Source of the DNA: Saccharum officinarum
Taxonomy: Eukaryota > Streptophyta > Magnoliopsida > Poales > Poaceae
Reading direction: 5' to 3'
Assembly: GCA_020631735.1 (NCBI GenBank)
Contig: CM036197.1
Span: forward strand, 48,283,880-48,347,879
DNA length: 64,000 nt
Part shown: in pieces, positions 39,086 through 48,458 of the stretch
How the letters are laid out: each line of letters begins with the position of its first letter
Position numbering within the stretch: position 1 is the first letter of the stretch
Notes under the pieces: generated by a model
Databases searched by the model: none
What the model was told of the DNA's origin: nothing
The model's input: the letters and a program-made list of their open reading frames with translations, nothing else
Translations under genes and position numbers: made by a program

Positions 39086-39359
39086 GGGCTTGTTTAGATT
39101 CCAGAGTTTGCTCACCAAATTTACTATACATAATTCATATTCCCGTCATATCAAAATGTCGGCACATATATGTAGTACTAAATATATATGAAATAAAAAA
39201 CTAATTGCACAGTTTTGTTGTACTCTGTGAGACGAACATTTTAAGCCTAATTAATCCATGTTTGGACAATTATTACCGAATAAAAACAAAATTGCTACGA
39301 TGTGACGTGACACTTACTATGTAAAGTTTGATTCCAAATTTTGAAATCTAAACATGGCC
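39086..39359. mobile_element. MITE, TGTTTAGATT family, TSD TTA
   Basis: Ends GGGCTTGTTTAGATT and AATCTAAACATGGCC, flanked by TTA (39083-39085, 39360-39362). Confidence 0.85.
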
Positions 39360-39831
39360 TTAGTAGTAATACTCGATCAGTACGGTGCAGATCGATCTGG
39401 GCTCGCTGCAGTTATCAAGAGCTCTGATCGATTGCCATTTGTCAACGGTCTCCCACTCTGGATACAGACAAAAGCCAAGTTTTTGGCATACAAATGGACA
39501 GGACAGAGCAGAGCAGAGCTGAATGTCTGGATCAAGAATGGTAATCACCTAGCCAGCAAAAATGTCAAATGCACATGTCATAAGCTGGTTCCGGTCTTTG
39601 AAATGGATACGTTCTCCTTCCTTGCTTGCATACCTACGCACGCGTCTTGTCGCGACGCTCAACGGCTGCCCAAGAGGATTTCGTTGGTGAGTACTACATC
39701 TGAACTACCAGTCCTGCAGTCCATGCAACAAACAATTCGGGGTAGGAGTAGACCAGCAGACCCGGCATTTTTCTTACAGTTCAGTTGCATTACGGTGTCT
39801 TATTTTTTCTCTCTCCTCTCCCATCGACTGA

Positions 39832-40073
39832 GCCCTTATTTAGATTGAAGATTTTTTCAACCTGATGAATAGTACCACTTTCGTCTTATTTGACAAATAT
39901 TGTCCAATCGTAGACCAACTAGGCTCAAAAGATTCATCTCGTGATTTTGAACTAAACTGTGTAATTAGATATTTTTTTACCTACATTTAGTACTCCATGC
40001 AAGCGGCTAAAAATTGATGTGATGGAGAGAGAGTGAAAAAACTTGGAATTTTGAGGTGATCTAAACATGGGGT
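39832..40073. mobile_element. MITE, same subfamily as 62138-62379
   Basis: The left end gcccttatttagattgaag and interior (gatgaatagtaccactttcg, caactaggctcaaaagattc) match the copy at 62138-62379 closely. The right end is ctaaacatggggt. The target duplication is not clear. Confidence 0.75.
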
Positions 40074-40096
40074 GGGTCAGTTCTCAGTTTACAAAT

Positions 40097-40383
40097 GGCC
40101 CTTGTTTAGTTCTCAATTCCACCCTAAAAATTCACTATGCAAAAAGGAGATTCCCCTATCACATCAAAATGTCGGCAAATGCATGGAGTACTAAATGTAG
40201 ATGAAATGAAAAACCAATTGCACAGTTTTGTTGTACTTTGCGAGACGAACATTTTGAGTCTAATTAATCATTTTTTGGACAATTTTTTACACTAAAAAAC
40301 AAAAGTTGCTACAGTGGCCCGACACAGGCGCTGTAGCTACAGTGCCCGAATCGGGGAGCCCAAGTCAGGAACTGAACACGGCC
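40097..40383. mobile_element. MITE, same subfamily as 10-283
   Basis: Ends GGCCCTTGTTTAGTT and AACTGAACACGGCC. The interior is nearly the same as 10-283 (gcaaaaaggagattccc, cgagacgaacattttgagtc). Flanking triplets do not match cleanly. Confidence 0.75.
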
Positions 40384-41410
40384 ATGGACTATAACATACT
40401 TTTATTCCGAGGTTTGGTCAGTTCTTTTCTGCGAACAAGTCTGAACATTGGTTCTGCCTAGCCTGACGTACTGACCGTTCGGTGAAACGTGAACATATAA
40501 CACAAGTGTCACTCGTTCCAAATATAATTCATAGTACGACCACATGAACAGCATGGGTCACTCACTATTTTTTCCTCCTACCCCTTTCCAGTCTTTCCAA
40601 TTATTTAAGGTGCCATATGCACAAGTGCTCATCATAACCACTTGTTAACAGCTAGCTAGCTAAGCTCGTGGAATTAATCATTCACTCCCTGACGGAAAAA
40701 AGCGACGTCTGGGTTGCAATTGCAGTTAGGTGGAGTCTCCCGGACCCTCATCTCTTTCCCTTCCTCTGCTGCTCATCTCCATTCTTTTAAGCATTATTAA
40801 CTAATCTTCATGGCCTTCTTTAGGCACCACTGGTTGGAGGGAGCAGTAGTTGGAGCGTCCTCGCTTACGCTAAACGTCGTCCGTGCCATGCCAGCAGATG
40901 GCAACGCTTGCAGTTCAAGGGAAACAGGGCAAAACAGGGGGCTCAGGCTATGTCCAGTGCAACGCTGGAAATTCTTTTGCTGTGTAGTTACACTTACTGC
41001 GACAGCAACAGGGGCCAAGTGAATAAGCAAAGCAACAGCAGGTAAGGTAGGAGTAAAAATAGATCCGCCGGGCGCCGGCGGTAGGAGCCGACAGGGAAGC
41101 AGCGGGCGCAGGTCGATGGAGTCATCATGGGGAGCGTGTTGTTTCTCCGGCAGAAAGGCGGTTGTTCGCTTTGCTCCTTCCTTTTTCCCGGTCTCTGCAT
41201 CCAGGAAACGAGCTGCCAATGCTCGCTAACTACCATTAACTATTGCTCTGTACTGATCACATGCTCTGATTGAGTTTGCACATGTCTGAGGCTGTGGCGG
41301 TGTGTGCAAGCTACAGAAGAATACAGTATATGTGGCGGATGCTGAGGATGACCCTTCGGTACACCCCTCGACGAGCACGTGCAGTAAGGGTTGATGCTCT
41401 GAATCCCATC
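40384..41410. other. intergenic, no gene seen
   Basis: No recognisable gene. The minus-strand open frame at 40797-41219 has no domain. Confidence 0.4.
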
Positions 41411-41700
41411 TGTAACACCCCTATTAGTAGAATGTAGTAGTAGTAGTGAAGTTAGCCCATGTAGTCCAAGTGATACATGTGGAGTTGTTGTTGGTGAGTT
41501 TAGTACCACGTTGACACATGTGGAGTTTTTCTTTGTAGGTTTAGTATCACCTTGAAAGTTTAGGAGGGTGAGAGTCAACTTATAAGCCTTATCGTTCCAA
41601 ACGTAACACCTCCAAGTTAAGCCTTTTACACGAAACGAGGACAAAAGTGTAAGTGAGGTGCTACACGTATGCAGGTCCGTTCCACATGCGGAGCTGGGCT
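41411..41700 (+). mobile_element. relic related to the LTR of the TRIM at 50829-51608
   Basis: It starts TGTAACACCC and contains the block 'cacgaaacgaggacaaaagtgtaag', which corresponds to 'gcgcgaagcgaggacgaaagcgtaag' in the TRIM LTR in the same orientation. Preceding blocks also align loosely. It is a diverged solo LTR or fragment, and its right border is uncertain. Confidence 0.45.
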
Positions 41701-42151
41701 ATATAAGCAGTTTTGGACGGCGGGGTGATCCAGATGTAGGAGAAGAAACGGGGCGGGCGACGCTTGTTTGTTGGGGTGGACAATTATGCATTTTGGCACA
41801 TTGGTAAACAGGACACGTACTTTTGGATTTATCCTAAAAAAAAGACCCTTTGGGTTCAGATTCCATGAGTGGGTGGGTTGCAATTTTTTCTGGTGTCTTG
41901 GATCAATCATCACGTAATCTTCAGCTTTTGCGATGTGATTTTGCTGTAGGCTTTGTAAGAAAAGGTTTGGGTGATGCATGCTTAAGCTTCAATCCTCCAT
42001 ATTGGTATGTTTCTATTTCGTGAGGCTGGACCAAAAACGGAAATTGCTAGTTTGATTAGACGTTCCCAGAAATGGGAGAATCTCAGTACCTAATTAGCAA
42101 GTGATGCTGAAGCCACTCTATCGAATATAATGATAATATGCTTCGCTTGTA

Positions 42152-42412
42152 CTCTCTCCGTACTAAAAAAATAAAGTCGTTTTGGATAATGACACGGTCT
42201 CCAAAACATAACTTTGACTCCTTATTCTTATAAAAATATTTATCAAAAAGTGATATGTGTATATTTTTATGAAAGTATTTTTCAAGACAAATCTATTTAT
42301 ATGGGTTTCATATTTCCAAACTCCATAATTTAAAAGTTATTCATGATTTATATTCCCAATGTTCGATCCAAAATTTGTCCAAAACGACTTTATTTTTTTA
42401 GTACGAAGGGAG
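42152..42412. mobile_element. Stowaway MITE, TSD TA
   Basis: Inverted ends CTCTCTCCGTACTAAAAAA and TTTTTTTAGTACGAAGGGAG share ATAAAGTCGTTTTGG further in. TA flanks both sides (42150-42151, 42413-42414). Length is 261 bp. Confidence 0.85.
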
Positions 42413-42749
42413 TAAGATTAGCGAAATCAGCAATGCTAATATCTGTTGATTGCAAAGGAGAGCTCAAATTCAGTGCGTGTGATTTGTGTCCCCTACACTT
42501 CTGAACTCTGATAGGGTTGCTGTGGAGACTCTCACGAAATGCATCTACTACTGCACTTACTGTAATTTGTGACTCTTAAGTCCTACACTGTTAATAGATT
42601 TCCTATAATCACGAAGTAGTAGTAGTGATAGTGGTGTATCCATCAACTCAATAACAAAATGTGAGGTAAAAACTATAAAGTTTGCAGAACCCACTTTAGT
42701 TGTTTGAACTCGTGCTCCAGCAATTCTAATCAGTGGAAGCAATTAGAGC

Positions 42750-43592
42750 TGCTTTATTCGTTCCAAAATATAAGTTGTTTTAGTCCTAAGTCAAACTTCT
42801 CTAACTTTAAGCAAGTTTATTAAAAAGTACACCAACATCTACAACATCAAATTTGTTTCATTAAATGCTCTATGAAACATATCTTAATAATACATTTATT
42901 TCGTTTTGTATACATATAAATATATCTTGGGTTGGATAAAGTATATTTTTCAACCTTCAAGTTGAGGTAAGTCTGATTTTCAACCCTCAACTACATAAAC
43001 GGATAACGGACATCCACCAAACTGTTGAAACTAGATAAATTTAGTCCTCAAACTGGTTTCAATGGTTTTCTATTTTTTATAATTAATAAAAATCTAGTTT
43101 GATTTCTAAAAAATTATAATTAATTTATTTTAATTTAGAATAATATGAAACTAGTTTTAGTTTTTTAATAAATTTGTTATCTATCTATTGATAGAGTTAT
43201 TAGGATCTCATTGATTTTAAATAACTAATGCGAATGACTACACACAATAAAGCTAAAGGAATAGAAATTAACTAGTTTTAAATAACTATATATATATCAT
43301 AAATAGGTAGACAACATTTTTAGGAAAAAAATGATACTAGTTTCATATTTTCTGATTTTAAATAAATTAATAATGAAATTTATGAGACCAAACCAGTTTG
43401 TTTAGAAAATAGAAAAAAAAACACCTATGAAACTAACCGAAGGACCAAGTTTGTTCGGTTTCGACAGTTAGAGGGTACCAATTACCCAGTTTTGTAGTTT
43501 AGGCTTGAAAATCGAACTAACATACAATTTGAAAGTTGAAAGATGTACATTACTCAAATTAGAACGACTTACAATTTGGAACGAACGGAGTA
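42750..43592. mobile_element. Stowaway-like element split by a fold-back element
   Basis: Outer halves at 42750-42930 (ttattcgttccaaaatataagttgttttag) and 43560-43592 (gacttacaatttggaacgaacggag) are inverted ends of one element. Between them (about 42931-43562) lies a semi-palindromic insert whose ends both carry 'tttcaa..ttcaa.ttg' and 'ttttcaa.cc.' blocks facing each other. Confidence 0.55.
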
Positions 43593-43682
43593 TGTATAAC
43601 TATGACTTTCCAACCAGTTGTTTCGCATTAATTTGCACACAATTAGAGGTAGATAATAACTCCATTTGAAGTCCGTCATAGG

Positions 43683-43957
43683 TAGGGATGAAAACGGATC
43701 GGATACGGACGGATATCACTGATATCGTATTTGTTTTCGTATTTATGTCCGGATTCGGATTCGAATACGGATAGTATAAAAATGACGGATAGAATACGAT
43801 TGGATATCGACATCATAAATATGTGATTTAAATATTCGGATACGGATACGGTATCGGATGTTAAATATCCGGACTCGGATACGGACGGATTAAAACCCCT
43901 CTAAACGGATTCGGTCTCGAATACGGTCGGAAAATATCCGTACCGTTTTCATCCCTG
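43683..43957. mobile_element. hAT-type MITE, TSD GTCATAGG
   Basis: Ends TAGGGATGAAAACGG and CCGTTTTCATCCCTG lie within a perfect 8-bp duplication GTCATAGG (43675-43682, 43958-43965). Eight-base target duplication and CAGGG-like ends place it with hAT elements. The interior is full of 'cggatacggata' repeats. Confidence 0.88.
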
Positions 43958-44075
43958 GTCATAGGACACATCAAACTTTATCTCCACTATGAAAGGCGCA
44001 CTAATTTGTTTTTTTTTGGACAATCCAACAGCAAAACACTAAACGACAGCAATCATATGAGGTCGTAGTACACCA

Positions 44076-44095
44076 CCCCCCCCCCCCCCCCCCCC
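44076..44095. repeat. poly(C) run of 20
   Basis: Twenty uninterrupted C residues follow caccac. Length is likely variable and hard to sequence; the opposite strand could form a G-quadruplex. Confidence 0.9.
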
Positions 44096-44979
44096 ACTGA
44101 GCCCATAACCAACTTCTTTGACTTAACGTGTGGCTCAGGCCAAATCTTCAGCTATGCGGAGACATGGCCCTGCCCCTAACATTAGGCAAGAAGACCTAAG
44201 CTTTCGTTTGACGTTACATGTTCCTCTTTCCCAGGGCATTTCATTTCTGCTGTGGTCATGTTGCATGGATTAGACCACTCGACAATAAATACCTTGACTT
44301 TTAGAGGCTTATCAGACATCAGCCTTGTCGGTCAGGAAAGAGTGGTAAAAGTGGTGGGAGTAGTTTACTTTTGCAGCATCTAACACTCTCAGATTATGAC
44401 AGTAAATTGATTTTAGTGCAAGATGCCAGCCTCAGATGACCTAATGACCCGTGCTTACAGCAAATTCGCCCACATGGTTCACAACTCGGCTCCAGCCTCC
44501 AGCGGAGCGGCAAAACGTGTTTTGCAGAGGAACCGGGTTTTCAGCTGAGGAAGCCCAGGAAGGTTCTTGGCTTTGCTTTGGGTTGAAACAATGGGGAGAA
44601 ATGGGGTACTGGGTACAACTGGTGATTGGAAGGTCCTGATCGACGCTGATGCAGGAGCAGACGCTTAAAAGCAGGGGGGAACGCAAAGATTCCTCTCCTC
44701 CTCCAGCTCGCCCCGGAAAGCCAGCAGGGGAGGCACATGGGTTGCTGCCTCGCTAATTTTCCTCATCAGATGATCCGTCAAATTGTCATGGCATTGCGGG
44801 GCCGGGCAGGTCGAGTCAAACGTCGGCATTTGGGAATCGAACACCGCATGTTTCTCGTCTTCCTCTGATGGCGGCTCCTCCGGTGTTTGTTTTCTCACTT
44901 GCAGCTTCACAGAGGCAGCCCAGTGGGCATCTGGGGAGAGGTAGCTGAGTAGGTCGCGTTCAAATGATTTGGTGAGCAT
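44096..44979. other. intergenic, no gene seen
   Basis: Minus-strand open frames (44441-44738 and 44665-45150) overlap each other and the latter spans a transposon tail, so they are probably chance. Confidence 0.4.
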
Positions 44980-45055
44980 GACACTTGCCCTTCTTTTTTT
45001 TCGAGATCGTGCAACGGCACGTATATCATTAAACAGGAGGACACTTGCCCTTCTT
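44980..45055 (-). mobile_element. 44-bp truncated LINE/SINE tail with 16-bp target duplication
   Basis: GACACTTGCCCTTCTT is at 44980-44995 and 45040-45055. The 44 bp between start with T6 (poly(A) on the minus strand) and contain cgagatcgtgcaacggcacg, a 3'-end motif of plant LINE-type elements. Confidence 0.78.
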
Positions 45056-45535
45056 GAATGAACTTTCAGTGTAATGAAGTTATATCGGATGGGAATCCAG
45101 CTGAAAACAATGTGTGTAATGCTTGCGGTTGCAGTCTTGTACAGTGGCAATGTGGCATCTGTTGAAAGGGCAACGACACTGACGAACTAACCTCAGAGCT
45201 ACATCAGAAGATGCCAGTTTGGGTGCTTCCTGCGTACGCGAGGTGCAGCTTAAAGAGCTGATTGTGCCACTCTGTACTGCGCAGGACAAGCGGTAGATGG
45301 GACTATGGGAGTTCAGGCGTTCAACATGCGCCATTAGCTGCTCAGCTCCGGCAAACATACAGATAGAGCAGAACTGTGAGCGCGAAACAGAAGCCAATTA
45401 TTCGTGTGCACACATGGGAAAGCACACAAAGCAGAGGTTACTGGTGCCTCTAAATCGTTCTAGAGATAGAATCAAGTTCAAGCTACAGCGAGGTTCAGCT
45501 CCCTGATGCCCTCATCAGTACAGTAGTACTCCTTA

Positions 45536-45958
45536 GACTACCCGCACTTATGGACCTCTATATTCATCCTCTATACGTCATAGTCAGCAAGATTCTCTCC
45601 TTTATACTCAATTCTCCCGCACCCATCCATCCTCTATATCATCCTCTATCCACTCTGGGACCCACTGGTCACTTTATCTAAATATATTCATGTTTGATCT
45701 AGTTTTGAAGGATTTATTGAGACAAATTTAATGGTGCAATCGAAATTTAATTTGAATTTTTGGTTTGTGAGTTATAGCATTTTTTCCTTTATTTAGCTAG
45801 TGGGACCCGCTACATAGAGTAAGCACTGTACCACTCTAAATATAGAGTGAGAGAAAGGATAGAGTATCGTTTTAGAGTACCCAGTGCAGCATTTTTTACT
45901 CTATATTCATACTCTAAAGCTTTAGAGTATCGTTTTAGAGTATCCACTGCGGGTAGTC
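45536..45958. mobile_element. Tourist/PIF-Harbinger-type MITE, TSD TTA
   Basis: Ends GACTACCCGCA and TGCGGGTAGTC are flanked by TTA (45533-45535, 45959-45961). Length is 423 bp. The interior 'tttagagtatcgttttagagtatcc' is repeated near the right end. Confidence 0.88.
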
Positions 45959-46060
45959 TTACAACAACGGGAAAACAGCTGAATGCCTGAATCTAAATAT
46001 CTGCTTTATCGATGAAGATGATTGCTTTATTTCTGAATTTAGTCCTGAACCTGAAGTGAG

Positions 46061-47488
46061 CTAGCTAGCTAGCTTCCGGATTTCCTGCACCAACAGCTGT
46101 AGATCAGCGTACGAGCTCCCGCCTGGCTTCACTGCACGGGCGGCCTCCGCCGCGAGCGCCTTGGCGCGGGCCCTGACGTCGCGCCCCTTCTCCCCGGTGG
46201 CGTCGGCCAACACGGACGCCAGCTCTCCCGCGTCGGGGACAAAGCCGAGGCCGCCCCTGCACGCTCGAACCGCAACGCGGGCCTCGTCCACGAGCAGCCG
46301 CGCGTCGAAGAACTGGTCGGCCACCAGGGGCCACGCCAGCATGGGCACCCCCGCGGCCACCGCCTCCAGCGTCGAGTTCCAGCCGCAGTGCGTCAGGAAC
46401 CACCCCACCGCCGGATGCCGCAGCAGCGCCACCTGCGGCGCCCACCCGCGCACCACCACGCCGCGCCCCGCCGCCGCGGCGCGCGCCTCGAACCCGTCCG
46501 GGACCACGGCGCCGCCCACGGCCCACACGAACGGCACGGCGCTGCGCTCCAGCGCCTCGGCAAGCGCCGCCGCCACGGCGGGGCTCAGCACGGCCTGGCT
46601 CCCGAAGCACACGTACACGACCGAGCCTTCCGGGAACGCGTCCAGCCACGCCCTGAGATCGGCGAGCCCGACGGATGCCTGCCCGCCGCGGGTGCCCGCG
46701 GCGTCCGCCTCGGGAGCCACGGGTCCCACCGCCCAGGCGCGCCTGAAGCCCAGGTCCTCGAGCGGCTGCTCCAGGTACCTCCCCTCCAGCGCCCTGAACG
46801 AGTTGAACACGAACCCCCAGCTGTCGTTCAGGTTCCACAGGAAGTTCTGCCTCACGGACGCGGCGACCTGCTCGTCCAGAGCGCCAGCCATGTAGTTCCT
46901 GTACATCATCAAGAGTTCACGCCACTGGAATGACGGCTCGCCGGGAATCGCCGGGAACGAGACGCTGAACTCGTCGTCGTCGTCGCACTGCGCGGGGCGC
47001 CTCACCAGGCGGCGGAAGGTCGAGTGCGGCACGGCGGTGCCGAGGACGCCGGACGGCGAGAACACGATCCCCGCGGCGCCGATCTCGCGAGCCAGCGGCT
47101 GAGCCCATCCGCAGAAGAAGTCAGCGACGACGGCGACGACGGGGTCGGGCTGCGCTTTAACCCACGCGAGGATGGGCCTGCGCAGCTCGGCCAAGGCGTG
47201 GACGAAGGCGGGGAAGTGCCCCGGGCTGCAGCCCTTGGTGTTCTCGAGCCCCGGGGGCAGAGACGGGTGGGAGGGGAACGGGAAGGTGGCGGCGCGGACG
47301 GCGGTGGGGTGCGCGGCGAGGAGAGGGGAGAGGAGCTGGAGGTTTGCCGGGGTCGTGACCACGGTGAGGCGGAGGCCGCGCGCCGCCAGGAGGGCGACGA
47401 AGTCGAGGAGCGGCAGCGCGTGGCCCTGCGCGGGGAAGGGGATGACAAGCACGTGCGGCGTCGCCCCGGGGGTAGGGGCCGCCTCCAT
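46061..47488 (-). CDS. UDP-glycosyltransferase, UGT89-like
   Basis: Family 1 glycosyltransferases transfer sugar from a UDP-sugar to small acceptors in the cytosol. The single exon of 475 residues is the usual length. Catalytic His23 lies in FPAQGHALPLLD and the partner Asp123 in VADFFCGW. The 44-residue PSPG box runs from W349 to Q392 (WAPQVALLRHPAVGW, HCGWNSTLEA, ending VADQ); the last Gln is typical of UDP-glucose users. GSVVYVCFGSQ precedes it. The first ATG (47488) gives the normal N-terminus MEAAPTPGATPHVLVIPFP. The GHFPAFVHALAELRRP block and the overall pattern resemble UGT89B proteins, which act on flavonols, benzoates or related phenolics. The substrate cannot be read from sequence. 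The frame is intact and GC-rich throughout. Confidence 0.93.
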   Translation of the reverse strand: MEAAPTPGATPHVLVIPFPAQGHALPLLDFVALLAARGLRLTVVTTPANLQLLSPLLAAHPTAVRAATFPFPSHPSLPPGLENTKGCSPGHFPAFVHALAELRRPILAWVKAQPDPVVAVVADFFCGWAQPLAREIGAAGIVFSPSGVLGTAVPHSTFRRLVRRPAQCDDDDEFSVSFPAIPGEPSFQWRELLMMYRNYMAGALDEQVAASVRQNFLWNLNDSWGFVFNSFRALEGRYLEQPLEDLGFRRAWAVGPVAPEADAAGTRGGQASVGLADLRAWLDAFPEGSVVYVCFGSQAVLSPAVAAALAEALERSAVPFVWAVGGAVVPDGFEARAAAAGRGVVVRGWAPQVALLRHPAVGWFLTHCGWNSTLEAVAAGVPMLAWPLVADQFFDARLLVDEARVAVRACRGGLGFVPDAGELASVLADATGEKGRDVRARAKALAAEAARAVKPGGSSYADLQLLVQEIRKLAS

Positions 47489-47754
47489 GGCTGGGGCCTG
47501 TGTGGCAGAGCGGCGGATGCCGGGTGGAGAGACCGGAGAGACGGCCAGACGGGGGTGTCGTTTTCACCGCCGGTAGAAACGTGTTAAGTAGCTGTAATTG
47601 TAGCATATCTGGCAAGGGTCTGATATTTCTGATTTGTGATTGTTACGTATTTATTAGTAGCTGATCAATCAGTTGTAATGTCATTGTAATCTTGTGATTT
47701 TTTCTGTAATTGTCACTTAATGTAATAATACAAATACATGCCAATCCCCATTGG
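47489..47754 (-). promoter_or_regulatory. upstream region of the UGT gene
   Basis: Short non-coding stretch between the UGT start and the next MITE. No clear TATA box. AT content rises beyond 47600. Confidence 0.35.
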
Positions 47755-48028
47755 GGCCGTGTTCAGTTGCCCCAAATTGGCAGGGGCAAAATCTGCATAG
47801 TGTAAGATTACGCACTGTAGCATTTTGTTTGTATTTGTGAATTTTTGTCCAAACATTGACTAATTAGGCTCAAAAGATTCGTCTCGCAAAGTATAACTAA
47901 ACTGTGCAATTAGCTTTTGATTTCATCTACATTTAGTACTCCATACATATGTCGATATTTTGATGTGATGGGGAATCTTCTTTTTGCATAGTGAAATTTA
48001 GGGGAAAATTTGGTATCTAAACGGGGCC
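47755..48028. mobile_element. MITE upstream of the UGT gene, TSD TGG
   Basis: Ends GGCCGTGTTCAGTT and AAACGGGGCC with TGG on both sides (47752-47754, 48029-48031). The interior is the family core in reverse orientation relative to 10-283 (aggctcaaaagattcgtctcgc, gaatcttctttttgcatagtg). Confidence 0.82.
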
Positions 48029-48215
48029 TGGGTTGTTCACGGCCAATTACTCATCGTACAAAACGGCCGTCTTGTACGTCCACAGCGCGCCCAAACAACA
48101 CAAACGCACACGGCTACGTGTACGTTAGGGAACCATACCATTCATTACATACGTGGTCTATTTTTATAGCACACGCTTGATTACTAATTGGAACTAAAAA
48201 AATAATAGTCAATAG

Positions 48216-48354
48216 TCAATTTAGATACCGGGGCTTATTGCTAGCTAGCTAAAATTTGTCAAAATTAGCTATGGTGCATCCAACTAAAAGAGCTAATAGG
48301 TCGGCTTAGCCAAGTCTTCAGATTGTTGTTAGCCAACTTAGTAACTAGCCATGT
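48216..48354. mobile_element. left part of a MITE split by the Maximus-type element
   Basis: It begins tttagataccggggcttattgctagc. The reverse complement of this end occurs at about 58085-58115 (gctagcaattagccctggtatctaaac). The two parts flank the retrotransposon, so the MITE was there first. Confidence 0.7.
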
Positions 48355-48404
48355 TGAAAGGTCTTGATGGCTAGAGGGGGGTGAATAGCCATCAAGACCT
48401 TTCA
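48355..48404 (+). repeat. 50-bp hairpin-like 5' terminus replacing the 5' LTR
   Basis: The first 36 bases (TGAAAGGTCTTGATGG...) are the exact reverse complement of the last 36 bases of the 3' LTR (57622-57657). The last 18 (ending CAAGACCTTTCA) equal the LTR end in direct orientation. The two outer 18-base arms are complementary. Confidence 0.9.
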
Positions 48405-48406
48405 AG

Positions 48407-48420
48407 TGGTATCGGAGCCG
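48407..48420 (+). other. primer-binding site of the Maximus-type element
   Basis: TGGTATCGGAGCC begins two bases after the LTR end and matches, with one change, the usual site complementary to the 3' end of initiator methionine tRNA. Confidence 0.8.
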
Positions 48421-48458
48421 TGGTCACCGTTTGTAAGACTTAATAACCTCAGTGTAAG

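Noticed and set aside
41395..41420. Primer-binding-site-like sequence on the minus strand (GATTCAGAGC after GTTACA)
   Set aside because: The better block similarity to the TRIM LTR is on the plus strand, so the minus-strand site is probably coincidental.
44076..44095. Poly(C) run as a regulatory G-quadruplex
   Set aside because: No promoter or gene is close; a slippage-prone homopolymer is the simpler reading.
46104..47615. Open frames of up to 244 codons overlapping the UGT gene in other frames
   Set aside because: Same cause: high GC third positions of the real gene remove stops in other frames.
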